Shown piece after piece: positions 16,190 through 25,083 of a stretch of DNA of 64,000 nt; within the stretch, counting starts at the first letter, position 1; each line of letters opens with the position of its first letter. The notes under the pieces were generated by a model that made no database searches, was not told the DNA's origin, and saw nothing but the letters and a program-made list of their open reading frames with translations. The position numbers and the translations under genes are program-made. Source of the DNA: Nocardia sp. CNY236 (GTDB taxonomy: Bacteria; Actinomycetota; Actinomycetes; Mycobacteriales; Mycobacteriaceae); contig NZ_AXVD01000011.1 of NCBI RefSeq assembly GCF_000482385.1, positions 1 to 64,000 on the forward strand, in the 5' to 3' direction.

Positions 16190-18510
16190 TGCCCACTCGT
16201 ACGCAGCTCGGCAGGTGGGACATTGGTGCGCTCGACCGGTGGGCTGCCACATTGACCAAGAGCAGCAATGATTGTGTGCAGTACTTGGGGAAGGTGCGTG
16301 CTCACTTCACCGATGTGCGCGACGATTGGTCGGGAGCGGCCTATGACGCCGCCTACGACCGGGTGCTCGAAGACCACGATCAGGGGCGCAAACTGACCGT
16401 GGAGGTCGAGGATCTCGCGGTCGAGTTGAGTCGGGCCGCGGAGACGGTGGCGTCGTATCGCAGTGTGTTGCTGGGCCGGGTCGCCGATGCGGAAGACGCG
16501 GCATTGGCGGTGGCCGAGGACTGGCAGGTCTCCGGCGCCCCGGAGGAGTCCGTGATCGCCCACCAGGAGTTGATCAACAGCGCGTATTACGACCTGAACA
16601 ACGCGGTGCAGGATATCGCCCGCCGCGTCACCACCCAGGCCGACATCGTGCGCTCGGCCGGTGACTTGCTGGGCTCGGGCCTGGATGTCACTGCGGCCGA
16701 GGACGAAACCAGCAGACTCGGCCAGCAGGACGGTCGTGTGCTGGCCGAATTGGCAGATGAAGATCCGTCCAGACGTGATCCGGCGGCATTCGACCGGATC
16801 GCCAGCCAGTTGCCCCCGCATCCGCTGACGGATGCGGAGTTGAATGCTCTTGCTGCGGGTGGTGAGGTGGATTCGCTTCCGGCGGAAGTCCAAGACTACT
16901 ATCGCGAATTCTACAATGCTGCAGGTAAAGACGGAATTCTGGCGTTGAGTGAGCATTTGAAAGCTCAGGAAGAAGCTGGTAACACGGTTGCTGCGGCACA
17001 GCGGGATTCGTTGGCCAATGGTTTGGCGATCATCAGCAACGAGGACATCGGCTCCGGACGCAACGCCGACGGCGAACTCATCGACGCTGGCAGCTATCAG
17101 GCGGTGCCCGAGGACATTCGCGAACTCATCGAATCCCGACTCCCGAACTTGCCGGGCCACGGGACCCAGTACTCTCCAGACCTGGCCGCACAGCTACACA
17201 TGGAGGGGGTATCGCAGCTGTCTGATCTGCTCAACGAGGCCAATCCGGGCTATGCCCCCGGCACCGAGCTGGGCACCCAGCTGTACCTCAAGACAGCAGA
17301 TATGGTGGAACACCCCTATGGGGGCTTCGCCGTCCAAGATCTCTATCGCAGTGAACTCGATAGCGCTGCTGCTGGCTTTGCCGAGTTCGCTGGCCGTAAC
17401 AACGATGCCGCGCACCAGATCTGGACCGGTGAAGGTATGCCCGAAGGCTACGATCCGGAAGAAACGGTGCGGACGTTGACCGGCTACGACTGGTCGGAAT
17501 CCGACAACGGGCGAGGTGCGGCAACGCTGATCGACCGCATCACCGAAGAATCCCAACTGCCCCCGGAAGACCCGCGCGGTATGCGAGGACGGGAGGCACT
17601 TGCCGGACTCGGGCAAATGCTCGCGCCGCGCGACGACGACGAGGTCTGGCAGCAGCAGCAAGACAGTTTCGCCAGAAACCCCGAACTCGCCACATCGGTC
17701 AGTCGCGGCATAGCCGCGAACCTCGACGCCGTGAGTGTCCCCGGCACCCAGGATGGGTTCACCAATAGTGCGGTATGGTCGGATGGTCGGGTGGCTCTGG
17801 AGGCGGAGGAGTCCAACCGATTGCTGCAGCTGGGTGGGTACTCCGAAGAAGGCAGAGTGAATCTGACGGCCGCGGTCGAGCAGCGGCGTATCGAAGAACT
17901 CGCCCATGTGATGCGGACCAATCCGGACGATATGTCAGTGCCGCTTGCTCGCAGCGATGCGGGCACCCTGTCGGGGCGGATCGACAACGCGATCTGGGAC
18001 GCGATGATCCATCAAGACCAGGTGAAAGGTGACGAAGCGCTCAACCCTACCGACGCGTTGTATAGAGCAAAGATGCTCGGCGCCTCGATCGCCAGTGCAC
18101 TCACCGATGAAGCGATCGGCCGGATTCCTGGTGGCGATATCGGTGCTGGGATCACCGGTTTCGACGGAGATGCCGTGGAAAACCAGCTTCAAGAATGGTT
18201 GGGCAAGCCCGAATACGAATTCCTCGAACGACCCAGCGACGCGAGCCTGAGAGCCGAAGCCAGCCTCCATGCAAAGCAGGCCATACTCAACGCCGCCTAT
18301 ATGTCTGGATTTCTCCCGGCGGAACTGCACATCAGCGATGGGCCGATCGAAGCTTCTACGATGGAAGGCGATGCGAGTGCCCAAGAAGCATTCAACGATT
18401 TCTTGGACTCGCATCGTTTGAGTCAATACCTTGACAATTACCGGCAGTCGTACGCTATCGATCTCGGTGCACAACGGTCGGCTCAGGATAGTGGGGGAGA
18501 CGACTCATGA
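16189..18510 (+). CDS. Large ESX-type protein with N-terminal WXG-like domain and TPR-repeat-like region
   Basis: 773 residues. The first ~100 residues resemble a WXG100 helical hairpin, with DDWSGAAYDAAYDRV near residue 45-59. A long helical region follows, with a segment LPGHGTQYSPDLAAQLHMEG (about 325) typical of nocardial and mycobacterial 'TPR repeat region-containing' ESX proteins. No signal peptide, no transmembrane segment and no recognised toxin domain at the C-terminus. It overlaps the EspC-like gene by 1 nt upstream and the lipoprotein gene by 4 nt downstream, forming a tight three-gene cassette. Function unknown; secretion by ESX is inferred from the N-terminus and neighbour. Confidence 0.7.
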   Translation: MPTRTQLGRWDIGALDRWAATLTKSSNDCVQYLGKVRAHFTDVRDDWSGAAYDAAYDRVLEDHDQGRKLTVEVEDLAVELSRAAETVASYRSVLLGRVADAEDAALAVAEDWQVSGAPEESVIAHQELINSAYYDLNNAVQDIARRVTTQADIVRSAGDLLGSGLDVTAAEDETSRLGQQDGRVLAELADEDPSRRDPAAFDRIASQLPPHPLTDAELNALAAGGEVDSLPAEVQDYYREFYNAAGKDGILALSEHLKAQEEAGNTVAAAQRDSLANGLAIISNEDIGSGRNADGELIDAGSYQAVPEDIRELIESRLPNLPGHGTQYSPDLAAQLHMEGVSQLSDLLNEANPGYAPGTELGTQLYLKTADMVEHPYGGFAVQDLYRSELDSAAAGFAEFAGRNNDAAHQIWTGEGMPEGYDPEETVRTLTGYDWSESDNGRGAATLIDRITEESQLPPEDPRGMRGREALAGLGQMLAPRDDDEVWQQQQDSFARNPELATSVSRGIAANLDAVSVPGTQDGFTNSAVWSDGRVALEAEESNRLLQLGGYSEEGRVNLTAAVEQRRIEELAHVMRTNPDDMSVPLARSDAGTLSGRIDNAIWDAMIHQDQVKGDEALNPTDALYRAKMLGASIASALTDEAIGRIPGGDIGAGITGFDGDAVENQLQEWLGKPEYEFLERPSDASLRAEASLHAKQAILNAAYMSGFLPAELHISDGPIEASTMEGDASAQEAFNDFLDSHRLSQYLDNYRQSYAIDLGAQRSAQDSGGDDS

Positions 18511-19190
18511 GGCGGGCCTATGTCGCTGCCGTCACTGGTGCGCTGATAGTCCTGCCCCTAGCGGCTTGCGATGCACCGGACCCCGAGGATTCCTCTACTG
18601 CTACTTCCACGACAATAGCGTTCCCGTACCCAGCACTCCAATTTTACACCGAGATCGCGATACCCTTGGAGGAGCCGCGGCTGTCCGCGGTCGAGTTCGC
18701 CCTGGATATGAAGGCCAATGATCTTCGGATGCTCGATCCGCAGGAATTTCATGCCATTCGTGAAGAATTCCGTGCAAAGGTAGCACCCGAAGTAGACAAC
18801 AATCGCGATCCCTCTCTTTCCATCGGTTATGTTGACAAGACAGGTGGGGTGACACTGCGCGCAGTAGAGGTGCGTGAACCCGAGGAGGGTGTTGTCGAAG
18901 TATCTGTCTGCATATACAACACTCCTGGCCAGTATACGCTGCATATAGATGGTTCGATTGGCGAAGCAGTGAAGCCGTACCATTTGCGTCGGCCTCGGGT
19001 GCAGTGGACGGACCGCCCTGCAGCGGATGGGTCTGTGCCGGACGGTCCGAGGTGGCTGTTTGTGGATGATGGTGTTGACTTGAGTATGACCGATGAGATC
19101 AAAGTCGGGGTGTGTGAGCCTTTCAAACCGGACCCGTTCATCCAGAAGATGCCAGACCCGACCGAGCCGACGACCACTCCAGGAGGCTGA
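18507..19190 (+). CDS. Secreted lipoprotein of the ESX cassette, unknown function
   Basis: 227 residues. A lipoprotein signal with lipobox LPLAAC puts the acylated Cys at about residue 20, followed by a Thr/Ser-rich linker and a mixed domain with no family I recognise. The ATG overlaps the stop of the large ESX-type gene by 4 nt, so expression is coupled. A surface-anchored partner or immunity-type role is possible but unsupported by motif. Confidence 0.72.
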   Translation: MRRAYVAAVTGALIVLPLAACDAPDPEDSSTATSTTIAFPYPALQFYTEIAIPLEEPRLSAVEFALDMKANDLRMLDPQEFHAIREEFRAKVAPEVDNNRDPSLSIGYVDKTGGVTLRAVEVREPEEGVVEVSVCIYNTPGQYTLHIDGSIGEAVKPYHLRRPRVQWTDRPAADGSVPDGPRWLFVDDGVDLSMTDEIKVGVCEPFKPDPFIQKMPDPTEPTTTPGG

Positions 19191-19201
19191 TTCATTCTGT
19201 C

Positions 19202-19250
19202 GTCAAGGCCGTGAACACCGTGGCGGCGTGGAAGAATTCGTGGTGTCCGA
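19202..19250 (+). repeat. Left copy of a 49-bp direct repeat derived from the hemolysin III 3' end
   Basis: 45 of 49 bases match 21073-21121, in the same orientation; all four differences are transitions. The right copy is inside the C-terminal coding part of the hemolysin III gene. This left copy is therefore a fragment of another hemolysin III allele. The two copies bracket the transposase remnant and the FAD oxidoreductase gene. Confidence 0.85.
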
Positions 19251-19353
19251 CTACAAGGGTCGCAACAAGCCGCAATCGCAGAAGGCCGCCAAGCGGACCC
19301 ACGCCCGGCTACGCGGCCAGGGCGAACGCGCAAACGCCCAGATCGAGACCTGA
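19250..19353 (+). pseudogene. C-terminal remnant of a DDE transposase
   Basis: About 33 residues (DYKGRNKPQSQKAAKRTHARLRG...) ending at TGA 19351-19353 match the basic tail of IS5-type DDE transposases, where a K-QSQKAANR-HARLRGPGERAN pattern is common. There is no catalytic core. It is fused directly to the hemolysin III fragment, showing that a mobile element shaped this junction. Confidence 0.65.
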
Positions 19354-19413
19354 AGACACTGCCTGTAGAATTTGAAGAAGCACCGTCTCGCCGTCGGCTC
19401 GGAGGGATAGATC

Positions 19414-21018
19414 ATGATACCCGCCAGATACGATGCCATCATAATCGGCAGTGGCCATAACGGACTGACGTGCGCATGCTATCTGGCGAGAGCCGGCCTG
19501 AAAGTTCTTGTTCTGGAGAAATATCATTCCATTGGCGGAATGACCAATACAGAAGAAACAACCATTCCCGGGTTCCAGTCGGATACGCACGCGAGCTGTA
19601 TTCAATTCGCAAACTTTTCTCCCGTTCCTGAGGAACTTCAGCTGGAGGAATATGGGTTCGAGCTGATCCATCCCGATCCCGGTCTATCCCATGTTTTCCC
19701 CGACGGTCGCTCGGTTTCTGTGCATCGCAACCTCGATGATACTTGTCGGAGTATAGCGCGTTACTCACAGAGAGATGCAGATATGTGGCGCGTCCTCTAT
19801 CAGAAATTCTTGAAACAGAAGGAATCGATTTGCGCTTCCTTCAACAACCCCCCGCCATCGTTCACCGAGGAAGCGGCAGCTCTGCGGACCCTCCCCGGAG
19901 GCCTGGACGAGTATCGATTTCAGATGCAGAATATCAGATCCTGGTGTAATGAAACCTTCGAATCGGAGGAGGCCAAGACTCTCCTGGGTGGATGGGGGGT
20001 ACACGTCGGTGTCTCTCCCGACGAGGTCGGCGGTGCGAGCATTTCGTGGCTCTTCTCGATGCTGATTCAGCACTATGGGAACAATATCGTCGAAGGCGGC
20101 ATGCGAAATCTCTCGCTTGCACTGGCTGGATTTCTCGAAGCGCACAACGGTGAGATTCGGGTGAATACGGACGTCGAGCAGATCGTCGTCGAGAACGGAA
20201 GAGCCTGCGGTGTCGAGCTTCGGGACGGTGAACAGATCCGAGCAGGGTTGATCGCGTCGAGCGCACACCCCCGGAATCTGGTGCTCGACCTGCTCGGGCG
20301 GCAGCGGGTCGAAACCGCCGTCACCACGAAGATCCGACAGTACGAATTGGGCGAATCGGTCATGGTTGTGTATATCGCTCTGCGCAGTCCGGTGAACTAT
20401 AGGGCCGGGCCGATCCCCGGGCAGTCCGTCTATGTGCACCCGAGCCCGGGGCTGTCAGATTATTTCTCCCGCATATTCTACGAAGCGCGAAGCGGTCTCT
20501 TACCCGAAGAGCCATTTGCGCTGATCTGCAACGAAGCTGCCGCGGATCCGAGCCGTGTGCCGCCGGGTGCGGGATTGATGAAACTTGTGGTCCAGCCTGT
20601 TCCGTACGAGATCACAGGGGATGCCGGCGGCACGATCGAGGAAACACGATGGGACGATGCGAAAGAGCTCGTTGCGGATCGGGTGATCGGCCTACTGGCC
20701 GACAAGTACATCCCGGATCTCCGGGACAACATCATCAAGCGAGTCGTTCTCAGCCCGCGGGATATGGAACGGAAGATACCAAGCGCCCTTCAGGGGACGC
20801 TTTCCCACGGAGCGTTCGTCCCATATCAGGTCGGCGCCATGCGGCCGATACCGGAGATGGGGTTCTATCGCTCACCGGTCACTCATGCCTATCTATGCGG
20901 ATCCGGCAGTCACCCCGGTCCGGGAGTGACAATGGCGCCAGGCCGAAACGCGGCGCAAATAATCTATGCAGACCTTGGGATCGACTTCGCTGTAGTCGGA
21001 AGCCGTCCTGACGAATAG
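19414..21018 (+). CDS. FAD-dependent oxidoreductase, phytoene desaturase/PYROXD2-like
   Basis: 534 residues. The N-terminal dinucleotide-binding motif GSGHNGLTCACYLARAG (12-28) is followed by LVLEK and GGM, as in phytoene desaturase-related enzymes. The C-terminal FAD contact is seen in YLCGSGSHPGPGVTMAPGRNAA. Substrate unknown; there are no carotenoid or other pathway genes beside it. GGAGG lies 8 bases before the ATG. GC content is visibly lower than the surroundings (codons such as ATA, AAT and TAT are frequent), and the gene is framed by the 49-bp direct repeat plus a transposase remnant, so horizontal acquisition is likely. Confidence 0.83.
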   Translation: MIPARYDAIIIGSGHNGLTCACYLARAGLKVLVLEKYHSIGGMTNTEETTIPGFQSDTHASCIQFANFSPVPEELQLEEYGFELIHPDPGLSHVFPDGRSVSVHRNLDDTCRSIARYSQRDADMWRVLYQKFLKQKESICASFNNPPPSFTEEAAALRTLPGGLDEYRFQMQNIRSWCNETFESEEAKTLLGGWGVHVGVSPDEVGGASISWLFSMLIQHYGNNIVEGGMRNLSLALAGFLEAHNGEIRVNTDVEQIVVENGRACGVELRDGEQIRAGLIASSAHPRNLVLDLLGRQRVETAVTTKIRQYELGESVMVVYIALRSPVNYRAGPIPGQSVYVHPSPGLSDYFSRIFYEARSGLLPEEPFALICNEAAADPSRVPPGAGLMKLVVQPVPYEITGDAGGTIEETRWDDAKELVADRVIGLLADKYIPDLRDNIIKRVVLSPRDMERKIPSALQGTLSHGAFVPYQVGAMRPIPEMGFYRSPVTHAYLCGSGSHPGPGVTMAPGRNAAQIIYADLGIDFAVVGSRPDE

Positions 21019-21035
21019 GTGTGGAATCCTCGTGT

Positions 21036-21755
21036 TCAGCGCAGGATGACCAGCCACACCGCCACATAGTGGGTCAGGGCCGCGAGCACCGTGGCGGCGT
21101 GGAAGAACTCGTGGTGTCCGAAGACGGCCGGCCATGGGTTCGGCCATTTGGTCGCGTAGAGGATGGCGCCGCCGCTGTAGAGCAGGCCGCCGATCAGCAG
21201 CAGGAGCAAAGGTGCGGTGCTGGTCTGGTCGGTCAATTGCCCAGCGACGGGCACGATGGCCCAACCCAGCAGTAGATACAGGGGAACGCCGACCCAGCGG
21301 GGCGCGGTCGGCCACAGCAGTTTCAATGCCACCCCGGCCAATGCGCCGGCCCAGACCACGGCCAGCAAGGTCTGCCCGGTGCGTCCGGGTAGCCCGAGCA
21401 GAGCGAACGGCGTGTAGCTGCCCGCGATGAACAGGAAGATCATCGAGTGGTCTGCCCGTTTCATCCAGATCCGCGCCCGGGTCGTCTGCCACGTCACCCG
21501 GTGATAGGTGGCGCTGATGCCGAACAGCCCACACACCGTCAGGCCGTAGACCAGCGTCGACCACCCGGCTGTGGCGGAGATCGACGCGGCCGTCGTGATC
21601 AGCACGGCCGCGGCGACGGCTGCGATGCCGACGGCCCAGGTGTGGATCCAGCCGCGCATGCGTGGTTTGACCAGCGCTACGGAGTGCGTCTTGCTGTGGG
21701 ATGGTGACGCTGCTGGGATCAGTGCCGCGTCGACCGCGCCGCCCGATTCGGACAC
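21036..21755 (-). CDS. trhA: Hemolysin III/TrhA family membrane protein (Rv1085c homologue)
   Basis: 239 residues with about seven hydrophobic segments, the PAQR-type topology. Characteristic residues: GISATYHRV in the early helices, DHSMIFLFIAGSYTPF in the middle, and the histidine-rich GHHEFFHAATV near the C-terminus, which bind metal in PAQR proteins. Some members affect membrane homeostasis; haemolytic activity is not general. The start ATG at 21755 lies 120 bp from the divergent prenyl synthase, as in M. tuberculosis Rv1085c/Rv1086. Confidence 0.88.
   Translation of the reverse strand: MSESGGAVDAALIPAASPSHSKTHSVALVKPRMRGWIHTWAVGIAAVAAAVLITTAASISATAGWSTLVYGLTVCGLFGISATYHRVTWQTTRARIWMKRADHSMIFLFIAGSYTPFALLGLPGRTGQTLLAVVWAGALAGVALKLLWPTAPRWVGVPLYLLLGWAIVPVAGQLTDQTSTAPLLLLLIGGLLYSGGAILYATKWPNPWPAVFGHHEFFHAATVLAALTHYVAVWLVILR
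21073..21121 (+). repeat. Right copy of the 49-bp direct repeat (inside the hemolysin III gene)
   Basis: This copy lies in the 3' part of the intact hemolysin III CDS and encodes the FGHHEFFHAATVLAALT region on the minus strand. The left copy at 19202-19250 differs at four positions. Confidence 0.85.
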
Positions 21756-21875
21756 GCGTTACCTCCTATTTGACCCGCCGGTAACCTACGTCACCGTAAC
21801 TTATGGTCTCTCGGTCACTGTACCGGTGTAGCGGCGTCGATGCCGCGTGTGGCCACGAGGCGTAGGGTTGCCCGC

Positions 21876-22655
21876 GTGGAACTCCCGAGTCAGGTGCGGA
21901 GCTTGCCGTATCGGGTCTACGAGGCCCGGCTGTCCAAGCGGCTGACCGCCCAGCAGCACCCCCGGCACGTCGCGGTCGTGTGTGATGGGAATCGCCGATG
22001 GGCGCGAGAGAACGGTTTCACCGACGTCACTCACGGTCATCGGGTCGGAGCGCTGAAGATCGCCGAACTGGTCGGTTGGTGCGAAGCCGAGGGCATCGAA
22101 ATGGTGACCGTCTATCTGCTGTCCACCGAGAACCTGCAGCGCGGCGCGGACGAACTCGAAACCTTGTTCGAAGTGATCACCGACGTGGTCGAAGAACTCT
22201 CCGCGCCGGAGCAGAACTGGGGCGTACGCATCGTCGGCTCGCTCGAGGGTCTGCCCGAGCTGATCGCCAAGCGACTGCGCACTGCGGCCGAACGCACCGA
22301 CGGGCGCTCCGGGGTGCACGTCAACGTCGCGATCGGCTATGGCGGCCGGCAAGAGATCGCCGACGCGGTCCGTTCGTTGGTCCGGCAAGAGATCGCAGCC
22401 GGGGAGACCGGTGAGGACCTGGTTCAGTCGATCACCGTGAACGCGATCGGCCAGCACCTCTACACTTCCGGACAGCCGGACCCCGACCTGGTGATTCGCA
22501 CCTCCGGCGAGCAGCGCCTGTCCGGATTCTTGTTGTGGCAGAGCGCGTACTCCGAGATCTGGTTCACCGAGGCGTATTGGCCGGAATTTCGGCGGGTGGA
22601 TTTCTTGCGGGCGCTGCGCGATTACGCCGCGCGTCATCGCCGTTTCGGCGGCTGA
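21876..22655 (+). CDS. Short-chain Z-isoprenyl diphosphate synthase (Rv1086 homologue)
   Basis: 259 residues of the undecaprenyl pyrophosphate synthase family. HVAVVCDGNRRWARE holds the catalytic Asp and pyrophosphate site; LSTENLQR and the C-terminal IRTSGEQRLSGFLLWQ are the other family signatures. The closest match I recall is M. tuberculosis Rv1086, which makes (2Z,6E)-farnesyl diphosphate, the starter for decaprenyl phosphate used in cell-wall synthesis. I prefer GTG 21876 because the homology begins just after it (LPYRVYEARL); an ATG at 21840 in the same frame is the alternative. Confidence 0.9.
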   Translation: MELPSQVRSLPYRVYEARLSKRLTAQQHPRHVAVVCDGNRRWARENGFTDVTHGHRVGALKIAELVGWCEAEGIEMVTVYLLSTENLQRGADELETLFEVITDVVEELSAPEQNWGVRIVGSLEGLPELIAKRLRTAAERTDGRSGVHVNVAIGYGGRQEIADAVRSLVRQEIAAGETGEDLVQSITVNAIGQHLYTSGQPDPDLVIRTSGEQRLSGFLLWQSAYSEIWFTEAYWPEFRRVDFLRALRDYAARHRRFGG

Positions 22656-22719
22656 TGTCGAGCGGACGTTCCACGCGCTGTCGTCACCGAATGTGGGCGG
22701 GCTCATGGCTGGTTCGGGC

Positions 22720-23652
22720 TCACAGTTTGCGCAGCCGCAGTCGATTGATGGTGTGATCGGAGTCCTTGCGCAGCACCAGGGTTGCCCGCGGTCGGGTCGG
22801 CAGAATGTTCTGCACCAGATTCGGACGATTGGTGTTGTTCCAGATCTCGCGCGCCGCGGAGGTCGCCTGCTCGTCGGTGAATCCCGAATAGTGGTGGAAA
22901 TGCGCGTTCGGGTCGGCGAACGCGGTCTCGCGTAGGGTGAGGAACCGTTGCACGTACCACGTTTCGATGTCTTCGATGCGCGCGTCGACGTAGATCGAGA
23001 AGTCGAACAGGTCCGAGACCATCAAGCGGGGGCCGGTCTGCAGCACGTTCAGCCCCTCCACGATCAGAATGTCCGGCTGGCGGACACAGTGCAGCTTCCC
23101 GGGCACGATGTCGTAGGAGATGTGGGAATACACCGGTGCGCACACCTCCGCCGCACCGGACTTCACCTCGGTGACGAAACGCAACAGTTTGCGGCGGTCG
23201 TAGCTCTCCGGGAATCCCTTGCGGTGCAAGATGCCATGCTGCACGAGTTCTGCAGTGGGATAGAGAAATCCGTCGGTGGTGACCAGGTCGACGCGCGGAT
23301 GGTGATCCCAGCGGGCCAGCAGCGCCTGCAGCACGCGTGCGGTGGTGGACTTGCCGACCGCGACACTTCCCGCGACGCCGATCACGAACGGCACCTGGCG
23401 GTCCGGATGGGTTTCGCCGAGGAACGTTGCGGTCGCCGCGAACAGGCGTTGACGCGCGGCCACCTGGAGATGGATGAGACGAGCGAGTGGGAGATAGACC
23501 TCCGCGACTTCCTCGAGATCGATCTGTTCGCCCAAGCCCCGCAAGCCGATCAGTTCTTCCTCGGTCAGCACCAAGGGCGTCGACTTACGTAGTGTTCGCC
23601 ACTGTTTTCGGTCGAATTCCACATAAGGACTCGGCTCACTCATTCGTGGCAC
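22720..23652 (-). CDS. coaA: Type I pantothenate kinase
   Basis: 310 residues. P-loop [12 protein letters not shown] (about 92-103), then [34 protein letters not shown] and [12 protein letters not shown] are the signature segments of bacterial CoaA. It phosphorylates pantothenate, the first and regulated step of CoA synthesis. The N-terminus has two nearby Met (residues 1 and 4); the second at 23643 is equally possible. Same position as Rv1092c beside glyA in M. tuberculosis. Confidence 0.95.
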   Translation of the reverse strand: MPRMSEPSPYVEFDRKQWRTLRKSTPLVLTEEELIGLRGLGEQIDLEEVAEVYLPLARLIHLQVAARQRLFAATATFLGETHPDRQVPFVIGVAGSVAVGKSTTARVLQALLARWDHHPRVDLVTTDGFLYPTAELVQHGILHRKGFPESYDRRKLLRFVTEVKSGAAEVCAPVYSHISYDIVPGKLHCVRQPDILIVEGLNVLQTGPRLMVSDLFDFSIYVDARIEDIETWYVQRFLTLRETAFADPNAHFHHYSGFTDEQATSAAREIWNNTNRPNLVQNILPTRPRATLVLRKDSDHTINRLRLRKL

Positions 23653-23829
23653 TTACCCGACGCTCCTCGTCGGCAAACACGCACGAACGCGGTGCGGATT
23701 CGGTGAGATTCGGTCGAAGTGTCGCCGCATGGGCGAAATTGTGCTCCGTCTCGGCGGAACGGGCGGAGCGGGGTGGGGCTACTCGTCGGTAACCAGGTCT
23801 ATGTCCCGGACCCGCTACTGTCGGCTGCC

Positions 23830-25029
23830 ATGGAAGTGCATCCGCTCGTGCTCGAATACCTGCGGCTCGGCCTCGCCTTCGACCGGCTCGAAGAAGGGTT
23901 CGTCGACGCATACACCGCCGACCCGGCACTGCGTCGGGCAGTGCAGAACGAGCCGACGCCGGAACCACGCGAGTTGGCCCAGCGGGCCGCGCAGTTGCGT
24001 GCGGCAGTGCCGGACGCCGGGTTGTCATCCCAGCGGGTGGCTTTCCTCGACGTGCATCTGCGGGCGCTGGAGTGCTCCGGCCGCAAGTTCGCCGGCGAAC
24101 GCATCGGGTTCGTCGACGAAGTTCGCGCCTACTTCGACGTCGACATCGCGCCCGGCGATGTGGCCGACTATCGCCAGGCGCACCGGCAGTTGGACGACGT
24201 GCTCGCCGGCAGTGGTTCGTTGGTCGAACGGCTGGCCCGACATCGTAAGGCCGATGCGATCCCGCCGGAGCGCCTGTCGGTCTGCGTGGAGGCGTTTTCC
24301 AGCGCGTTGCGCGAGTTGGTCCGCGCCCGCTACCCCTTGCCCGATCACGAGCACGTCACCTACGAGGTGGTCGGGGACAAGCCCTGGTCCGGGTTCAACT
24401 ACTACCTGGGCAACTACCACTCCCGAGTCGCGATCAACTCCGACATCGAGCAGAACATGGCGCACCTGCCGCACCTGATCGCGCACGAGTCCTATCCGGG
24501 CCACCACACCGAGCACTGCCGCAAGGAAGCGGGTCTGGTCGCCGACGGTCAGCTCGAGCAAGCCCTGTTCTTGGTGAACACCCCGCAATGCCTGATGGCC
24601 GAGGGCCTCGCCGATCTGGCGCTGCGTTCCCTGATCGGGCCGGGCTGGGGCGCATGGGCGCAGAAAATCTACGCCGACCTCGGTCTGCACTTCGATGGCG
24701 AACGAGCCGAGATGCTTTCGGACGCCTCGGCCGCGCTGCTGAGTGTGCGGCAGGACGCCGCACTGCTGCTGCACGATCGGCAGCGCACCTCCGACGAAGT
24801 GGCGGAGTTCCTGCAGACCTGGGGATTGATGACGCCGAAACGAGCCCGACAGACACTGCGGTTCCTGTCCTCGCCCCTGTGGCGGGCCTATATCTCGACC
24901 TATGTGGAGGGGTATCGGCTCCTGGGCGGGTGGCTCGAACGAGCCCTCGACGCCGATGACCGGGCCGACCGATTCCGTCGACTGCTCGACGAACCGCTCA
25001 CGCCGGGCGCCGTGCGCGCGGAGGTCTGA
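23830..25029 (+). CDS. DUF885-family metallopeptidase-like protein
   Basis: 399 residues. The central HLIAHESYPGHHTEHCRKEA segment is the DUF885 hallmark, a variant zinc site (HExxPGHH), with a downstream Glu in LMAEGLADLA. The family includes distant relatives of zinc dipeptidyl carboxypeptidases; no substrate is known here. ATG 23830 fits the start of the helical N-terminal domain. The frame is open about 110 bp further upstream but that part looks non-coding. There is no clear Shine-Dalgarno. Confidence 0.82.
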   Translation: MEVHPLVLEYLRLGLAFDRLEEGFVDAYTADPALRRAVQNEPTPEPRELAQRAAQLRAAVPDAGLSSQRVAFLDVHLRALECSGRKFAGERIGFVDEVRAYFDVDIAPGDVADYRQAHRQLDDVLAGSGSLVERLARHRKADAIPPERLSVCVEAFSSALRELVRARYPLPDHEHVTYEVVGDKPWSGFNYYLGNYHSRVAINSDIEQNMAHLPHLIAHESYPGHHTEHCRKEAGLVADGQLEQALFLVNTPQCLMAEGLADLALRSLIGPGWGAWAQKIYADLGLHFDGERAEMLSDASAALLSVRQDAALLLHDRQRTSDEVAEFLQTWGLMTPKRARQTLRFLSSPLWRAYISTYVEGYRLLGGWLERALDADDRADRFRRLLDEPLTPGAVRAEV

Positions 25030-25083
25030 CGTACTCGAGAACCCCCTGCTCGAGCATTCGGTCCGCGGCCATAGACTAGGTGC

